Of a stretch of DNA of 46,481 bases, positions 30,294 through 37,479 are shown piece after piece. Source of the DNA: Blastochloris sp. (GTDB lineage Bacteria > Verrucomicrobiota > Verrucomicrobiia > Methylacidiphilales > JAAUTS01). A program made the position numbers and the translations under genes. The notes below the pieces were generated by a model. The model ran no database searches and had not been told where the DNA came from. It was given only the letters and a program-made list of their open reading frames with translations. Numbering within the stretch: position 1 is the first letter of the stretch; each line of letters starts with the position of its first letter. Where the stretch lies: contig JAAUTS010000006.1 in assembly GCA_012031345.1 (NCBI GenBank), positions 1 to 46,481 on the forward strand, given 5' to 3'.

Positions 30294-31127
30294 TCAAACC
30301 CTTTGCACCTGCCGTCTCCATAACAGTCCGTGCCGTGGCCCCAGCAACCAAGCCCCGGCAAAGATTCCGCTTTGCACCAAGACAATACAAGCCGAGGTCG
30401 AAGCATTCAGCCAAAAACTGAAGGCGATTCCCAACGTGAACGCCACCCAGGTGCTGGCCACGGCGATCAACATCATCCACTCAAATCGCGGACTCAACAG
30501 GAACCCGGTGCAGCCCGGCGTGATCAACATCGCTACCACCAACAAAATACCCACCGCCTCCATCGACAAGACCACCGCAGCCGCAATCAGCGCCAACAAA
30601 ACATGGGTCAAAATCTGCGTTCTCATCCCCAGACTGCGCGCATGGAGCGGATCAAAACACAGCAACAACAAATCCCTCCGCAAAAAAACAAGAATCAACA
30701 ACATCAGGCCACCCGTCCACAATGTCCGCTCCACCTGGCCCGGCTCCAATCCCAAAATATTCCCAAATAAGATGTGATCCAGATGCAGGGTGGTGGCGGT
30801 TTTACTGAACAAAACCAAACCGAACGCGAAAAGTCCGGTGAATACGATGCCCAGAACCGCGTCCTCCTTGATCCGGCTGTTGGCCTTCAAATAACCGGAC
30901 AACAACGCACAGACCATCCCGGCAACAAAAGCTCCGAACAAAATCGGCAAGCCCGCCAGATAGGCCAGCACCACTCCGGGCAATACCGCGTGCGAGATGG
31001 CGTCCCCCATCAGCGACCAACCTTTCAAGACCAGGTAACAGGACAACACCGCACACACCGTGCCGATGATCCATCCCACCCAAAGCGCTTCCCTCAGAAA
31101 ATCATGGGCGTAGGGATTCTCCATCAT
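30294..31127 (-). CDS. mntD: Manganese ABC transporter permease
   Basis: A 277-residue ABC-3 family permease with about eight membrane helices. It forms the membrane channel for Mn(II) (possibly Zn or Fe) together with its paralogue upstream. Family marks are [41 protein letters not shown] and AVVLSMEAVGILLVVAMLI followed by TPGCTGFLL. The start ATG at 31127 ([10 protein letters not shown]) overlaps the preceding permease gene by 4 bases (ATGA), showing tight operon coupling. It is the last gene of mntABCD. Metal specificity is taken from the divergent MntR regulator and the binding-protein residues, not from this protein. Confidence 0.88.
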   Translation of the reverse strand: MMENPYAHDFLREALWVGWIIGTVCAVLSCYLVLKGWSLMGDAISHAVLPGVVLAYLAGLPILFGAFVAGMVCALLSGYLKANSRIKEDAVLGIVFTGLFAFGLVLFSKTATTLHLDHILFGNILGLEPGQVERTLWTGGLMLLILVFLRRDLLLLCFDPLHARSLGMRTQILTHVLLALIAAAVVLSMEAVGILLVVAMLITPGCTGFLLSPRFEWMMLIAVASTWVAFTLGIAFSFWLNASTSACIVLVQSGIFAGAWLLGPRHGLLWRRQVQRV

Positions 31128-31986
31128 GCCTCCACCCCTTCCCAAACCCGTCGCTTTCTGGCCAAAAGCCCATGTTTTGGTGCCAGCACAAACACGATCA
31201 AAAACACCAAGGTCTGCAACACCACCACACAACCTCCGACCGAGCCATTCAGATAATAACTCGCATACGCGCCCGTGGCCGAAACCACCACCCCGATCAC
31301 CGCGGCCAGGATCAACATCCTGCCAAAACGTTCCGTCAACAAATACGCCGTCGCTCCCGGCGTAATCAACATGGCCACCACCAGACAGGCCCCCACGGCC
31401 TGAAGCGCCGCCACCGCCGTGGCCGAAAGCAGGGCCAGCAACAAAAAATGGTGGTAAGCCGGACTCAGACCCAGAACCCGGAGTTGCCCCGCATCAAAAC
31501 AATACATCAACAGATCCTTCCATTTGCAGACCAGAATCAGCAGCGTCACCACCGTCAACAGCACCAACTGCAGCACATCCATGTCATGAATGCCCAACAT
31601 GTTGCCGAAAAAATCAACTTTAAATCCACCTCACTCAAAAACAGGGAAATGAATAATAATCCCAAGGCGAAAAAAGAGGTGAACACAATGCCGATCACCG
31701 CATCCTCCCGAATCGGAGTCCGGGCCTTGACCAGGCCGATGCCTACCGCCGCCAGCATTCCACTGCTGAAGGCCCCCACCGCGAAGGGCAATCCGGCCAT
31801 GTGAGCCAGCACCACTCCGGGAACCACCGCATGGGAAAGTGCGTCGCCCATCAGCGACCAACCCTTCAAAATGACAAAACACGACAGCAACCCACAAACC
31901 AACCCCACCATGCCCGAGACCCAGATGGCCTTGGTCATGTATTCATACTGAAAGGGTATCAACAGGCCGCCCCAATCCGGATTCAT
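31124..31986 (-). CDS. mntC: Manganese ABC transporter permease, one apparent frameshift
   Basis: The first of two ABC-3 permeases, about 287 residues when corrected. It shares [21 protein letters not shown] and [20 protein letters not shown] with its neighbour. The frame breaks within a run of six A on the plus strand (31608-31613); one added base reads [18 protein letters not shown], exactly the pattern at the same place in the other permease (HILFGNILGL). Both ends overlap neighbours by 4 bases: with the ATPase at 31983-31986 and the second permease at 31124-31127. Two different permeases in one operon match the MntABCD/TroABCD arrangement rather than ZnuABC. Confidence 0.85.
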
Positions 31987-32846
31987 GATTCGCTCGGATC
32001 CCCCTTGTCCTCCACTTTGCCTCCATGCCCCAGCACCAAAGGCCGCTCGTCATCGGTCAACACCAGCGGATTGGAACCCGGCGCATCGTCCAAACGGAAA
32101 TGTCGCAACTTGCCCCCGAAGGCTTGCAGAAGGTTTTCAGCAGTAAACACCTCCGAGGTCGTGCCTTGGGCCAAAATGCGACGATTGATCAACACCACCT
32201 GATCACAAAACTCCGGCACGGAACCGAGGTTGTGGGTTGAGACCAGAATGATGTGCCCCGCCTCCCTCAGTTCACGCAACAGACCGATGATGGTGTGCTC
32301 CGTCGTCACATCCACCCCGGTGAATGGTTCATCCAACAAAATCAACTTGGCCTCCTGCGCCAAGGCCCGGGCCAGAAACACCCGCTTCTTTTGTCCCCCG
32401 CTCAACTCTCCAATCTGACGCTCCTGCAACTCCAACAAACCCACCCGCTTCAAGGCCTGACGGACCGCCTCACGATCCGCGCGCCGTGAGATGCGCAAGG
32501 CGTTCATGTGGCCGTAACGACCCATCATCACCACATCACGCACCAACACCGGAAAACTCCAGTCCACCTCCTCGCTCTGGGGAACGTAGGCCACCCCATT
32601 GGCCCGACAGGCCTCCTTGACCCCGAGCCCCGCAATCCGCACGCTGCCCTTCTGCGGCTCCACAAATCCCATGATCGATTTGAACAAAGTGGATTTACCA
32701 CTGCCATTGACCCCGACCATGGCGCAAATCGAACCCGCCTCCAGGGAAAAGGAGGCATCCTTCAACGCGGTGTGACCATTCGGATAAGTCACGGTCACGC
32801 CCTCCACCCGCAGGCTCATCGGAGTGCTGATGCAGGGAGTAGTCAT
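31983..32846 (-). CDS. mntB: Manganese ABC transporter ATP-binding protein
   Basis: The ATPase that drives import through the two permeases at the inner face of the membrane, 287 residues. Walker A is GVNGSGKST, the ABC signature [15 protein letters not shown], Walker [14 protein letters not shown], and the switch His is in [13 protein letters not shown] at 32846 lies 3 bases after the stop of the binding-protein gene; [10 protein letters not shown], nine codons later, is another possible start. The C-terminal extension after the switch region is about 70 residues ([20 protein letters not shown] and on), of the usual kind. Confidence 0.9.
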   Translation of the reverse strand: MTTPCISTPMSLRVEGVTVTYPNGHTALKDASFSLEAGSICAMVGVNGSGKSTLFKSIMGFVEPQKGSVRIAGLGVKEACRANGVAYVPQSEEVDWSFPVLVRDVVMMGRYGHMNALRISRRADREAVRQALKRVGLLELQERQIGELSGGQKKRVFLARALAQEAKLILLDEPFTGVDVTTEHTIIGLLRELREAGHIILVSTHNLGSVPEFCDQVVLINRRILAQGTTSEVFTAENLLQAFGGKLRHFRLDDAPGSNPLVLTDDERPLVLGHGGKVEDKGDPSES

Positions 32847-32849
32847 AAG

Positions 32850-33752
32850 TCAGGGCGTGGATGATGAAAAGGCATCCACAATCACCTTCGCATTGTATTC
32901 CAAAAGTTTCAAATAGGTCGGCACCGGACCCTTGGCATCCGTCAGTGAATCCACATACAGAACTCCGCCGTAACGCGCTCCGGTTTCCTTGGCCACCTGG
33001 CGCATCGGCTTGTCGCTGATCGTGCTTTCACTAAAAACGACCGGGATTTTATTGGCCCGCACCGTGTCAATCACCGCTTGAATCTGCTGCGGTGTCCCCT
33101 GTTGATCTGCATTGATGGGCCAGAGATAGAGTTGCTTCATTCCATAAGCCTCCGTCAGGTAGGAGAAAGCGCCCTCACTCGTGACCAACCAACGTTTTTC
33201 TTCCGGTATCTTTTGTAAAAGAGCGCGCACCGGGGCATCCACGGCTTGGATCTGGGCGGAATATCGGGCGGCATTTTCCGCGTAGATCTTTTCGTTGGCC
33301 GGATCCAGTTTGGTCAAAGCACGACGGATGTTCTCCACATAAATCAAACCATTCTTCGGAGACATCCAGGCGTGGGGATTCGGCTTCCCGCTATAGGGCC
33401 CGGAACGAATGTCCATGGGCTGGATACCTTCCGTCAACACCACGGAGGGCACATTTTTGACCCGATGAAAAAACTTCTCAAACCAGGCCTCCAGATTCAT
33501 CCCGTTCCAAAAAACCAAATTCACCTTGCCCGTTTTGATGATGTCGCCCGGCGTCGGCTCGTAACCGTGGATTTCCGCCCCCGGCTTGGTCAGGGACTCC
33601 ACCACAGCGGCATCCCCGGCCACATTCCGGGCCATGTCCTGCAGGATGGTGAAGGTGGTCAACACCTTCAATTTGGGAGATTCAGCAGCCTTCAACGACC
33701 AGGCAGGCCAAACACCCGCCAACAACAGAATCAACAAAAGATTGGTTTTCAT
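32850..33752 (-). CDS. mntA: Manganese-binding protein of the ABC transporter
   Basis: A cluster A-I metal-binding protein, 300 residues, exported to the periplasm by a signal peptide (LLLILLLAGVWPAWSLKAAES) without a lipobox. The four metal ligands are His62 (EIHGYEPTPGD), His127 (NPHAWMSPK), Glu193 (TSEGAFSYLTEAYG) and Asp268 (LYVDSLTD). The His-His-Glu-Asp set is that of Mn/Fe binding proteins such as PsaA and MntC; zinc-specific ZnuA proteins usually carry a third His instead of Glu and a His-rich loop, absent here. It is first in the operon and divergent from mntR. No clear Shine-Dalgarno is seen before ATG 33752. Confidence 0.92.
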   Translation of the reverse strand: MKTNLLLILLLAGVWPAWSLKAAESPKLKVLTTFTILQDMARNVAGDAAVVESLTKPGAEIHGYEPTPGDIIKTGKVNLVFWNGMNLEAWFEKFFHRVKNVPSVVLTEGIQPMDIRSGPYSGKPNPHAWMSPKNGLIYVENIRRALTKLDPANEKIYAENAARYSAQIQAVDAPVRALLQKIPEEKRWLVTSEGAFSYLTEAYGMKQLYLWPINADQQGTPQQIQAVIDTVRANKIPVVFSESTISDKPMRQVAKETGARYGGVLYVDSLTDAKGPVPTYLKLLEYNAKVIVDAFSSSTP

Positions 33753-33779
33753 AACACTCGAAAGGTAACCGCTACGGTG

Positions 33780-33813
33780 TTAGTGTCAACTAACTTATTT
33801 CTTGCCAACTAAA
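33780..33813. promoter_or_regulatory. Probable MntR operator pair between mntA and mntR
   Basis: Inverted repeat TTAGTGTCAACTAA (33780-33793) and a second related site TTGCCAACTAAA (33802-33813). On the minus strand both read TTAGTTGrCA, 21 bases apart. A perfect -35 hexamer TTGACA for the mntA direction is inside the first site. Location in the divergent promoter of an MntR-regulated transporter supports an operator. The motif differs from the B. subtilis MntR box, so the assignment is inference. Confidence 0.5.
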
Positions 33814-33835
33814 TATCGTCCCTTAAGCTGCACCC

Positions 33836-34321
33836 ATGCCGCAGGAGCCGGGCCCCATCATCAGTCCAAGCATTGAGGATTATCTCGAACGTATTTATGA
33901 ATTGATCGAGGGCAAGGGCTACGCCCGCGTCTCTGATATCGCCAGCGCCCTCAACTTCAGCCGCCCCAGCGTCACCGCCATGGTGCAACGCCTCGACCGC
34001 CTCGGCTTCCTGCGCTACGAACGCTACCGCGGCCTGACCCTCACGGCCAAGGGTCGCGAGATCGCCCGCCGCATCCAACGCCGCCATGTCATCCTGACCG
34101 AGTTCTTCACCCTGCTCCAAATCGATCGCAACCTCATCGCCCGCGATGTCGAAGGCATTGAGCATCATCTCAGCTCGGAAAGCTTGGAACGTCTGGAACT
34201 GTTGCTGGAATATTGGAAGGCTCACCCCGCGCAGTTGCAACTCATCCTGCAACCGCCCACCGCCCGGCGTAAAAAATCAAGCACCAAGGCAACGCCCCCA
34301 ACGCCCCCAACGCGACCCTGA
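33836..34321 (+). CDS. mntR: Manganese-responsive DtxR-family repressor
   Basis: A 161-residue repressor that senses Mn(II) and shuts off manganese uptake. It aligns without gaps to B. subtilis MntR, offset by 7: the metal ligands Asp15, Glu18 (EDYLERIY), His84 (RRHVIL), Glu106, Glu109 and His110 (DVEGIEHHLS) are all present. The winged helix covers residues 12-70 with RVSDIASALNFSRPSVTAMV as the recognition helix region. Like MntR, it lacks the SH3 domain of DtxR. The C-terminus has a short Lys/Pro-rich tail (ARRKKSSTKATPPTPPTRP) that is not part of the fold. It is divergent from mntABCD, with a probable operator between. Its stop directly abuts that of the convergent 34322-34801 gene. Confidence 0.95.
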   Translation: MPQEPGPIISPSIEDYLERIYELIEGKGYARVSDIASALNFSRPSVTAMVQRLDRLGFLRYERYRGLTLTAKGREIARRIQRRHVILTEFFTLLQIDRNLIARDVEGIEHHLSSESLERLELLLEYWKAHPAQLQLILQPPTARRKKSSTKATPPTPPTRP

Positions 34322-34801
34322 CTACTTGGCCCCAGCCAGACTCAAAAATCGTTCGGCCAGCTCTTTGCCCCGTTTTAAATCCTGGCGATGACAAGGAATG
34401 ACCAAAAAAGCCTTGGCCACTTCCTGCGCGACTTCCTCCACTTGGGCGCCCTCGATGTAGGTCCTTTTTTCAATGTTCACCCTGGGTCTCCCCTCCAGAC
34501 AACGTAGTTTCAACCACGGCTCCTTGAGTTTGGAAACCCCTTCCAGTTCCACCTCGGCCTGAAGTTGAGGAACAGGAACCATTTGCAGCAGAGTCTGCTT
34601 GCGAAGCTCGTTCAGCTTGAACTCCTGGCCCACCACCAAAACTTTTTTCTCCGGCTCAAACTTCATGACCAACTCAATGTTCAGCTTCTTGGCCGAAGCC
34701 TCCATGAAGCTTTTCCATTCCTCAAAGGCCACGTTAAGCTCTCCCGCCTGTAACGAAGTTCCCGAAACCAGAATCATCCACCCCAAAATCCATAACTTCA
34801 T
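34322..34801 (-). CDS. Small secreted protein, unknown function
   Basis: A 159-residue protein with a signal peptide (MKLWILGWMILVSGTSLQAG) and probable cleavage after Ala-Gly. The mature part is basic and mixed alpha/beta: FEEWKSFMEASAKKLNIELV, then LRKQTLLQMVPVPQLQAEVE and CLEGRPRVNIEKRTYIEGAQ. No family was recognised. It has no lipobox and no membrane segment beyond the signal. It faces mntR tail to tail with zero spacing and starts 150 bases from the divergent cysI. Confidence 0.6.
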   Translation of the reverse strand: MKLWILGWMILVSGTSLQAGELNVAFEEWKSFMEASAKKLNIELVMKFEPEKKVLVVGQEFKLNELRKQTLLQMVPVPQLQAEVELEGVSKLKEPWLKLRCLEGRPRVNIEKRTYIEGAQVEEVAQEVAKAFLVIPCHRQDLKRGKELAERFLSLAGAK

Positions 34802-34821
34802 AAGCCCAATCTACATCTCCC

Positions 34822-34849
34822 CCCAAAAAAGGGACAGACCCTTTTTGGG
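34822..34849. repeat. A/T-tract hairpin upstream of cysI
   Basis: CCCAAAAAAGGG and CCCTTTTTGGG form an 11-base stem with one unpaired A and a 5-base loop (ACAGA). It lies in the divergent spacer between the secreted protein gene and cysI. It may be an operator or a cruciform-prone element; there is no T-run after it, so it is not a simple terminator. Confidence 0.4.
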
Positions 34850-34866
34850 AAAGCGATACCCGATAT

Positions 34867-34878
34867 TGTCTATAGACA
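34867..34878. promoter_or_regulatory. Perfect 12-bp palindrome upstream of cysI
   Basis: TGTCTATAGACA is its own reverse complement and sits 74 bases before the cysI start, in a promoter-like AT-rich stretch. It could be a binding site for a dimeric regulator of sulfur assimilation; no regulator gene is nearby and the family cannot be named. Confidence 0.35.
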
Positions 34879-34951
34879 TTGTAGGATTAAGAGCTATCTT
34901 GATTTCTCTGAAAATGGTCTCACTCTATAAATCACCTTAACTTTCATATCC

Positions 34952-36706
34952 ATGTCCACCAAAAGCGTTGAAGAAATTAAAAAAGAAAGCCGGCACCTGC
35001 GCGGTCAAATCGTTGAAACCCTGAAGTCGGATGTCAGCCACTTTGAAGAAGCTGAGTATCAACTGCTGAAATATCACGGCACCTATCAACAGGATGACCG
35101 GGACCTGCGTAACGAGCGCAAAAAAGCCGGATTGGACAAGGCCTGGTCCTTCATGGTCCGCTCCAAGATCCCCGGCGGTGAACTCAGCGCTGATCAATAC
35201 CTCATGCATGACAAGATGGCCGATGATCTGGCCAACCACACCTTGCGCATCACCACTCGTCAGGGTTTCCAGGTCCACGGGATTCTCAAAGGCAGCCTCA
35301 AGGAATGTATCGCCCGCATCTGCAACTCCGGCCTGACCACCTGGGGTGCCTGTGGCGATGTCGTGCGCAACACCATGTCTGCCTCCAGCCCGCTCCATGA
35401 CGCCGCCCACCTCGACGCACTGAAATTGGCCCAGGAAATCAACGACGCCACCCTGCCAAAAAGCCGCGCCTTCAGTGAAATTTGGCTCGACGGACAAAAG
35501 CTGGATCTGAATTCCTCAGCCACAGCCAACCAGGAAGCCGATTCCCTCTACGGTGAACTTTATCTGCCCCGTAAATTCAAAATCGCCATCGCGGTTCCTC
35601 CCCGCAATGACGTGGATGTTTTCTCCAATGACATCGGCTTCATTTGCCATGCACCTCATGGCGTGGTCGAAGGTTACAACATCTACGTGGGCGGAGGCTT
35701 CGGCATGAGCCACGGCCAGCTCCAAACCCGCCCCTTCCTCTCACAACCTCTGGGTTACGTGACCCGCGCCCATTGCGTGGAAGCCGCCCTGGCCATCATC
35801 ACGACCCAACGTGACTTCGGCAACCGGGCCGAGCGCAAGTTGGCCCGACTGAAATACCTTGTCCAAAGCCGCGGCATCGAATGGTTCCGCACGGAGGTGC
35901 AATCCCGGATGAAAGGCCAGGTCGAGCCGCTCAAGGACATCAAACTCGACGGCGTCTCCGACATGTTAGGTTGGCATGAGCAGGGCGACGGCAAGTGGTT
36001 CTGCGGCGTCTTTGTTTCGGAAGGTCGGATCAAGGACACCGATCAAGTGCAATACCGTCAGGCACTGCGCAAAATTGCCGAAACCTTTCAACCCCGCATT
36101 CGGCTGACCGCGAACTGCAACCTGATTCTCTGCGACATCCAACCCAGAGACCGCGCCGCCATCGACCAGATTTTACGCCAGCACGGCATTGCCGATCCGG
36201 CTGGATTGACGGAAGCTCGGCGCATGGCCCACGCCTGCGTGGCCCTGCCTACCTGCGGCTTGTCCCTGGCGGAGAGCGAACGGGTTTTCCCCCAGGTCAT
36301 GAATGGCATCGATGCCATTTTACGCGAACTCAATCTGGCCGAGGAGCCGATCCTGTTCCGGATGAGCGGTTGTCCCAACGGCTGCTCCCGTCCCTACAAC
36401 GCGGACATTTCCTTCGTCGGACGTGGCCCCAACAAATACGCCTTTTTCATCGGCGGCTCGCATCGTGGAGATCGTTTGGTCGGGCTGGAGGAAAAGACCG
36501 TGCTTCTCGATGAGATTCCGGCCAAGGTCCGCCCCTACCTGGAGACCTACGCCCGGGAACGCAAGCCCAGCGAACGTTTCAGCGACTTCTGGGCCCGCAC
36601 CCGCACCAATGGAGAAGCCCCCAGCCCCGAGCAGTTCCACATCGAGCTGGAGGAGCGGGCCAAGCGTCTGGCGGAAGCCGGGGAAAAACCCACCGCCCAA
36701 GCCTGA
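34952..36706 (+). CDS. cysI: Assimilatory sulfite reductase hemoprotein (CysI type)
   Basis: Reduces sulfite to sulfide with siroheme and a [4Fe-4S] cluster, 584 residues against 570 in E. coli. The cluster cysteines are Cys429 and Cys435 in ACVALPTCGLSLAESERV and Cys474 and Cys478 in SGCPNGCSRPYNADI, with the same spacing (39 residues between pairs) as E. coli CysI Cys434/440/479/483. The ACVALPTC form with LAESE is that of sulfite reductases rather than nitrite reductases. Substrate-binding arginines lie in LRITTRQGFQVHG and DVVRNTMSA. The flavoprotein partner CysJ is not in the window, so the electron donor is open. ATG at 34952 is preceded by a short spacer without a strong Shine-Dalgarno. 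Confidence 0.9.
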   Translation: MSTKSVEEIKKESRHLRGQIVETLKSDVSHFEEAEYQLLKYHGTYQQDDRDLRNERKKAGLDKAWSFMVRSKIPGGELSADQYLMHDKMADDLANHTLRITTRQGFQVHGILKGSLKECIARICNSGLTTWGACGDVVRNTMSASSPLHDAAHLDALKLAQEINDATLPKSRAFSEIWLDGQKLDLNSSATANQEADSLYGELYLPRKFKIAIAVPPRNDVDVFSNDIGFICHAPHGVVEGYNIYVGGGFGMSHGQLQTRPFLSQPLGYVTRAHCVEAALAIITTQRDFGNRAERKLARLKYLVQSRGIEWFRTEVQSRMKGQVEPLKDIKLDGVSDMLGWHEQGDGKWFCGVFVSEGRIKDTDQVQYRQALRKIAETFQPRIRLTANCNLILCDIQPRDRAAIDQILRQHGIADPAGLTEARRMAHACVALPTCGLSLAESERVFPQVMNGIDAILRELNLAEEPILFRMSGCPNGCSRPYNADISFVGRGPNKYAFFIGGSHRGDRLVGLEEKTVLLDEIPAKVRPYLETYARERKPSERFSDFWARTRTNGEAPSPEQFHIELEERAKRLAEAGEKPTAQA

Positions 36707-36718
36707 AGAGGAATCCCC

Positions 36719-36772
36719 ATGAGCAATGCCCTCTTGACGCCCAAGGATGGACCCGGAAGTATGTCCGCTTGA
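36719..36772 (+). CDS. 17-codon ORF coupled to the downstream exonuclease gene
   Basis: ATG at 36719 opens the peptide MSNALLTPKDGPGSMSA. GAGG lies 7 bases upstream, just after the cysI stop. Its TGA stop (36770-36772) shares one base with the ATG of the exonuclease (TGATG), the classic arrangement for translational coupling. It may be a leader peptide that sets ribosome loading on the next gene, or a relic of an earlier start. Conservation would be needed to prove it real. Confidence 0.4.
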   Translation: MSNALLTPKDGPGSMSA

Positions 36773-37416
36773 TGTCTTCCGAATCCACCGAGTCTTCCGG
36801 GCACTCTCCCGCCCCCTCTGAATTGCAGATCAGCAAGGACGATCTCAATCAACTCCCCCAACTTCGTTATGACGGGCCGATTGAATTGATTCAAAACAAT
36901 CGGGAGCTGGAAAAGAATCTTTCCGAAATTTTGTCAGAACCCGTGCTCGGTTTTGACACGGAAACCAAACCCAGCTTTCGCAAAGGACAGAGCTTCCTGC
37001 CCTCCCTCGTCCAAGTAGCGACGCGGCACTGCGTCTTCCTGATCCAGCTTCAGGAAAGGGAACTTCCCGAAGCATTGGGCCGCATCCTGGAATGGCCGGG
37101 CTCACTCAAGACCGGCATTGCTCTGAATCAGGACGTGGCCAAGTTGCGCGAGCTGGGGGAATTCACCGATCATGGTGTGTTGGATCTCTCCAAGGTGGCT
37201 TCCCGTCTGGGAATCAAAACGACCGGGCTGCGAAGCCTGACTGGAATTCTTCTGCGCGGACGCATCTCGAAGGGGGCACAAGTCACGGACTGGAGCCGAC
37301 CCCGCCTCAGCGAAGCTCAGATCAGCTACGCCGCAACCGATGCGTGGATCAGCCGGGAGCTCTATTTTGCGTTGAAACAACTGCCCGGTGCCGAATCCGT
37401 GCTGGCAGAATTTTAA
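36772..37416 (+). CDS. 3'-5' exonuclease, RNase D-like (DEDDy)
   Basis: A 214-residue single-domain exonuclease. The DEDDy residues are Asp62 and Glu64 (GFDTETKP), Asp121 (NQDVAKL), Tyr186 and Asp190 (YAATDAW). It lacks the HRDC domain of full RNase D, so it resembles the short 3'-5' exonuclease domain proteins that act on RNA or DNA. A hydrophilic N-terminal 35 residues precede the domain. The ATG at 36772 is preferred over TTG at 36769, because it overlaps the stop of the small upstream ORF. It lies 65 bases from cysI and converges on the histidine kinase gene. Confidence 0.87.
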   Translation: MSSESTESSGHSPAPSELQISKDDLNQLPQLRYDGPIELIQNNRELEKNLSEILSEPVLGFDTETKPSFRKGQSFLPSLVQVATRHCVFLIQLQERELPEALGRILEWPGSLKTGIALNQDVAKLRELGEFTDHGVLDLSKVASRLGIKTTGLRSLTGILLRGRISKGAQVTDWSRPRLSEAQISYAATDAWISRELYFALKQLPGAESVLAEF

Positions 37417-37479
37417 CGCAGTCGGAAAATAACGAAGGGCATTTCCACGCCCCTCAGTCTCAGCCCCAATAGCCCCTCT

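Noticed and set aside
30294-33752. Zinc transporter ZnuABC
   Set aside because: Two permeases, no His-rich loop, a His-His-Glu-Asp metal site and a divergent MntR favour manganese.
34952-36706. Nitrite reductase as an alternative for the siroheme enzyme
   Set aside because: The ACVALPTC...LAESE and SGCPNGCSRP pattern with E. coli-like spacing fits CysI sulfite reductase; nitrite reductase genes or nitrate-linked neighbours are absent.
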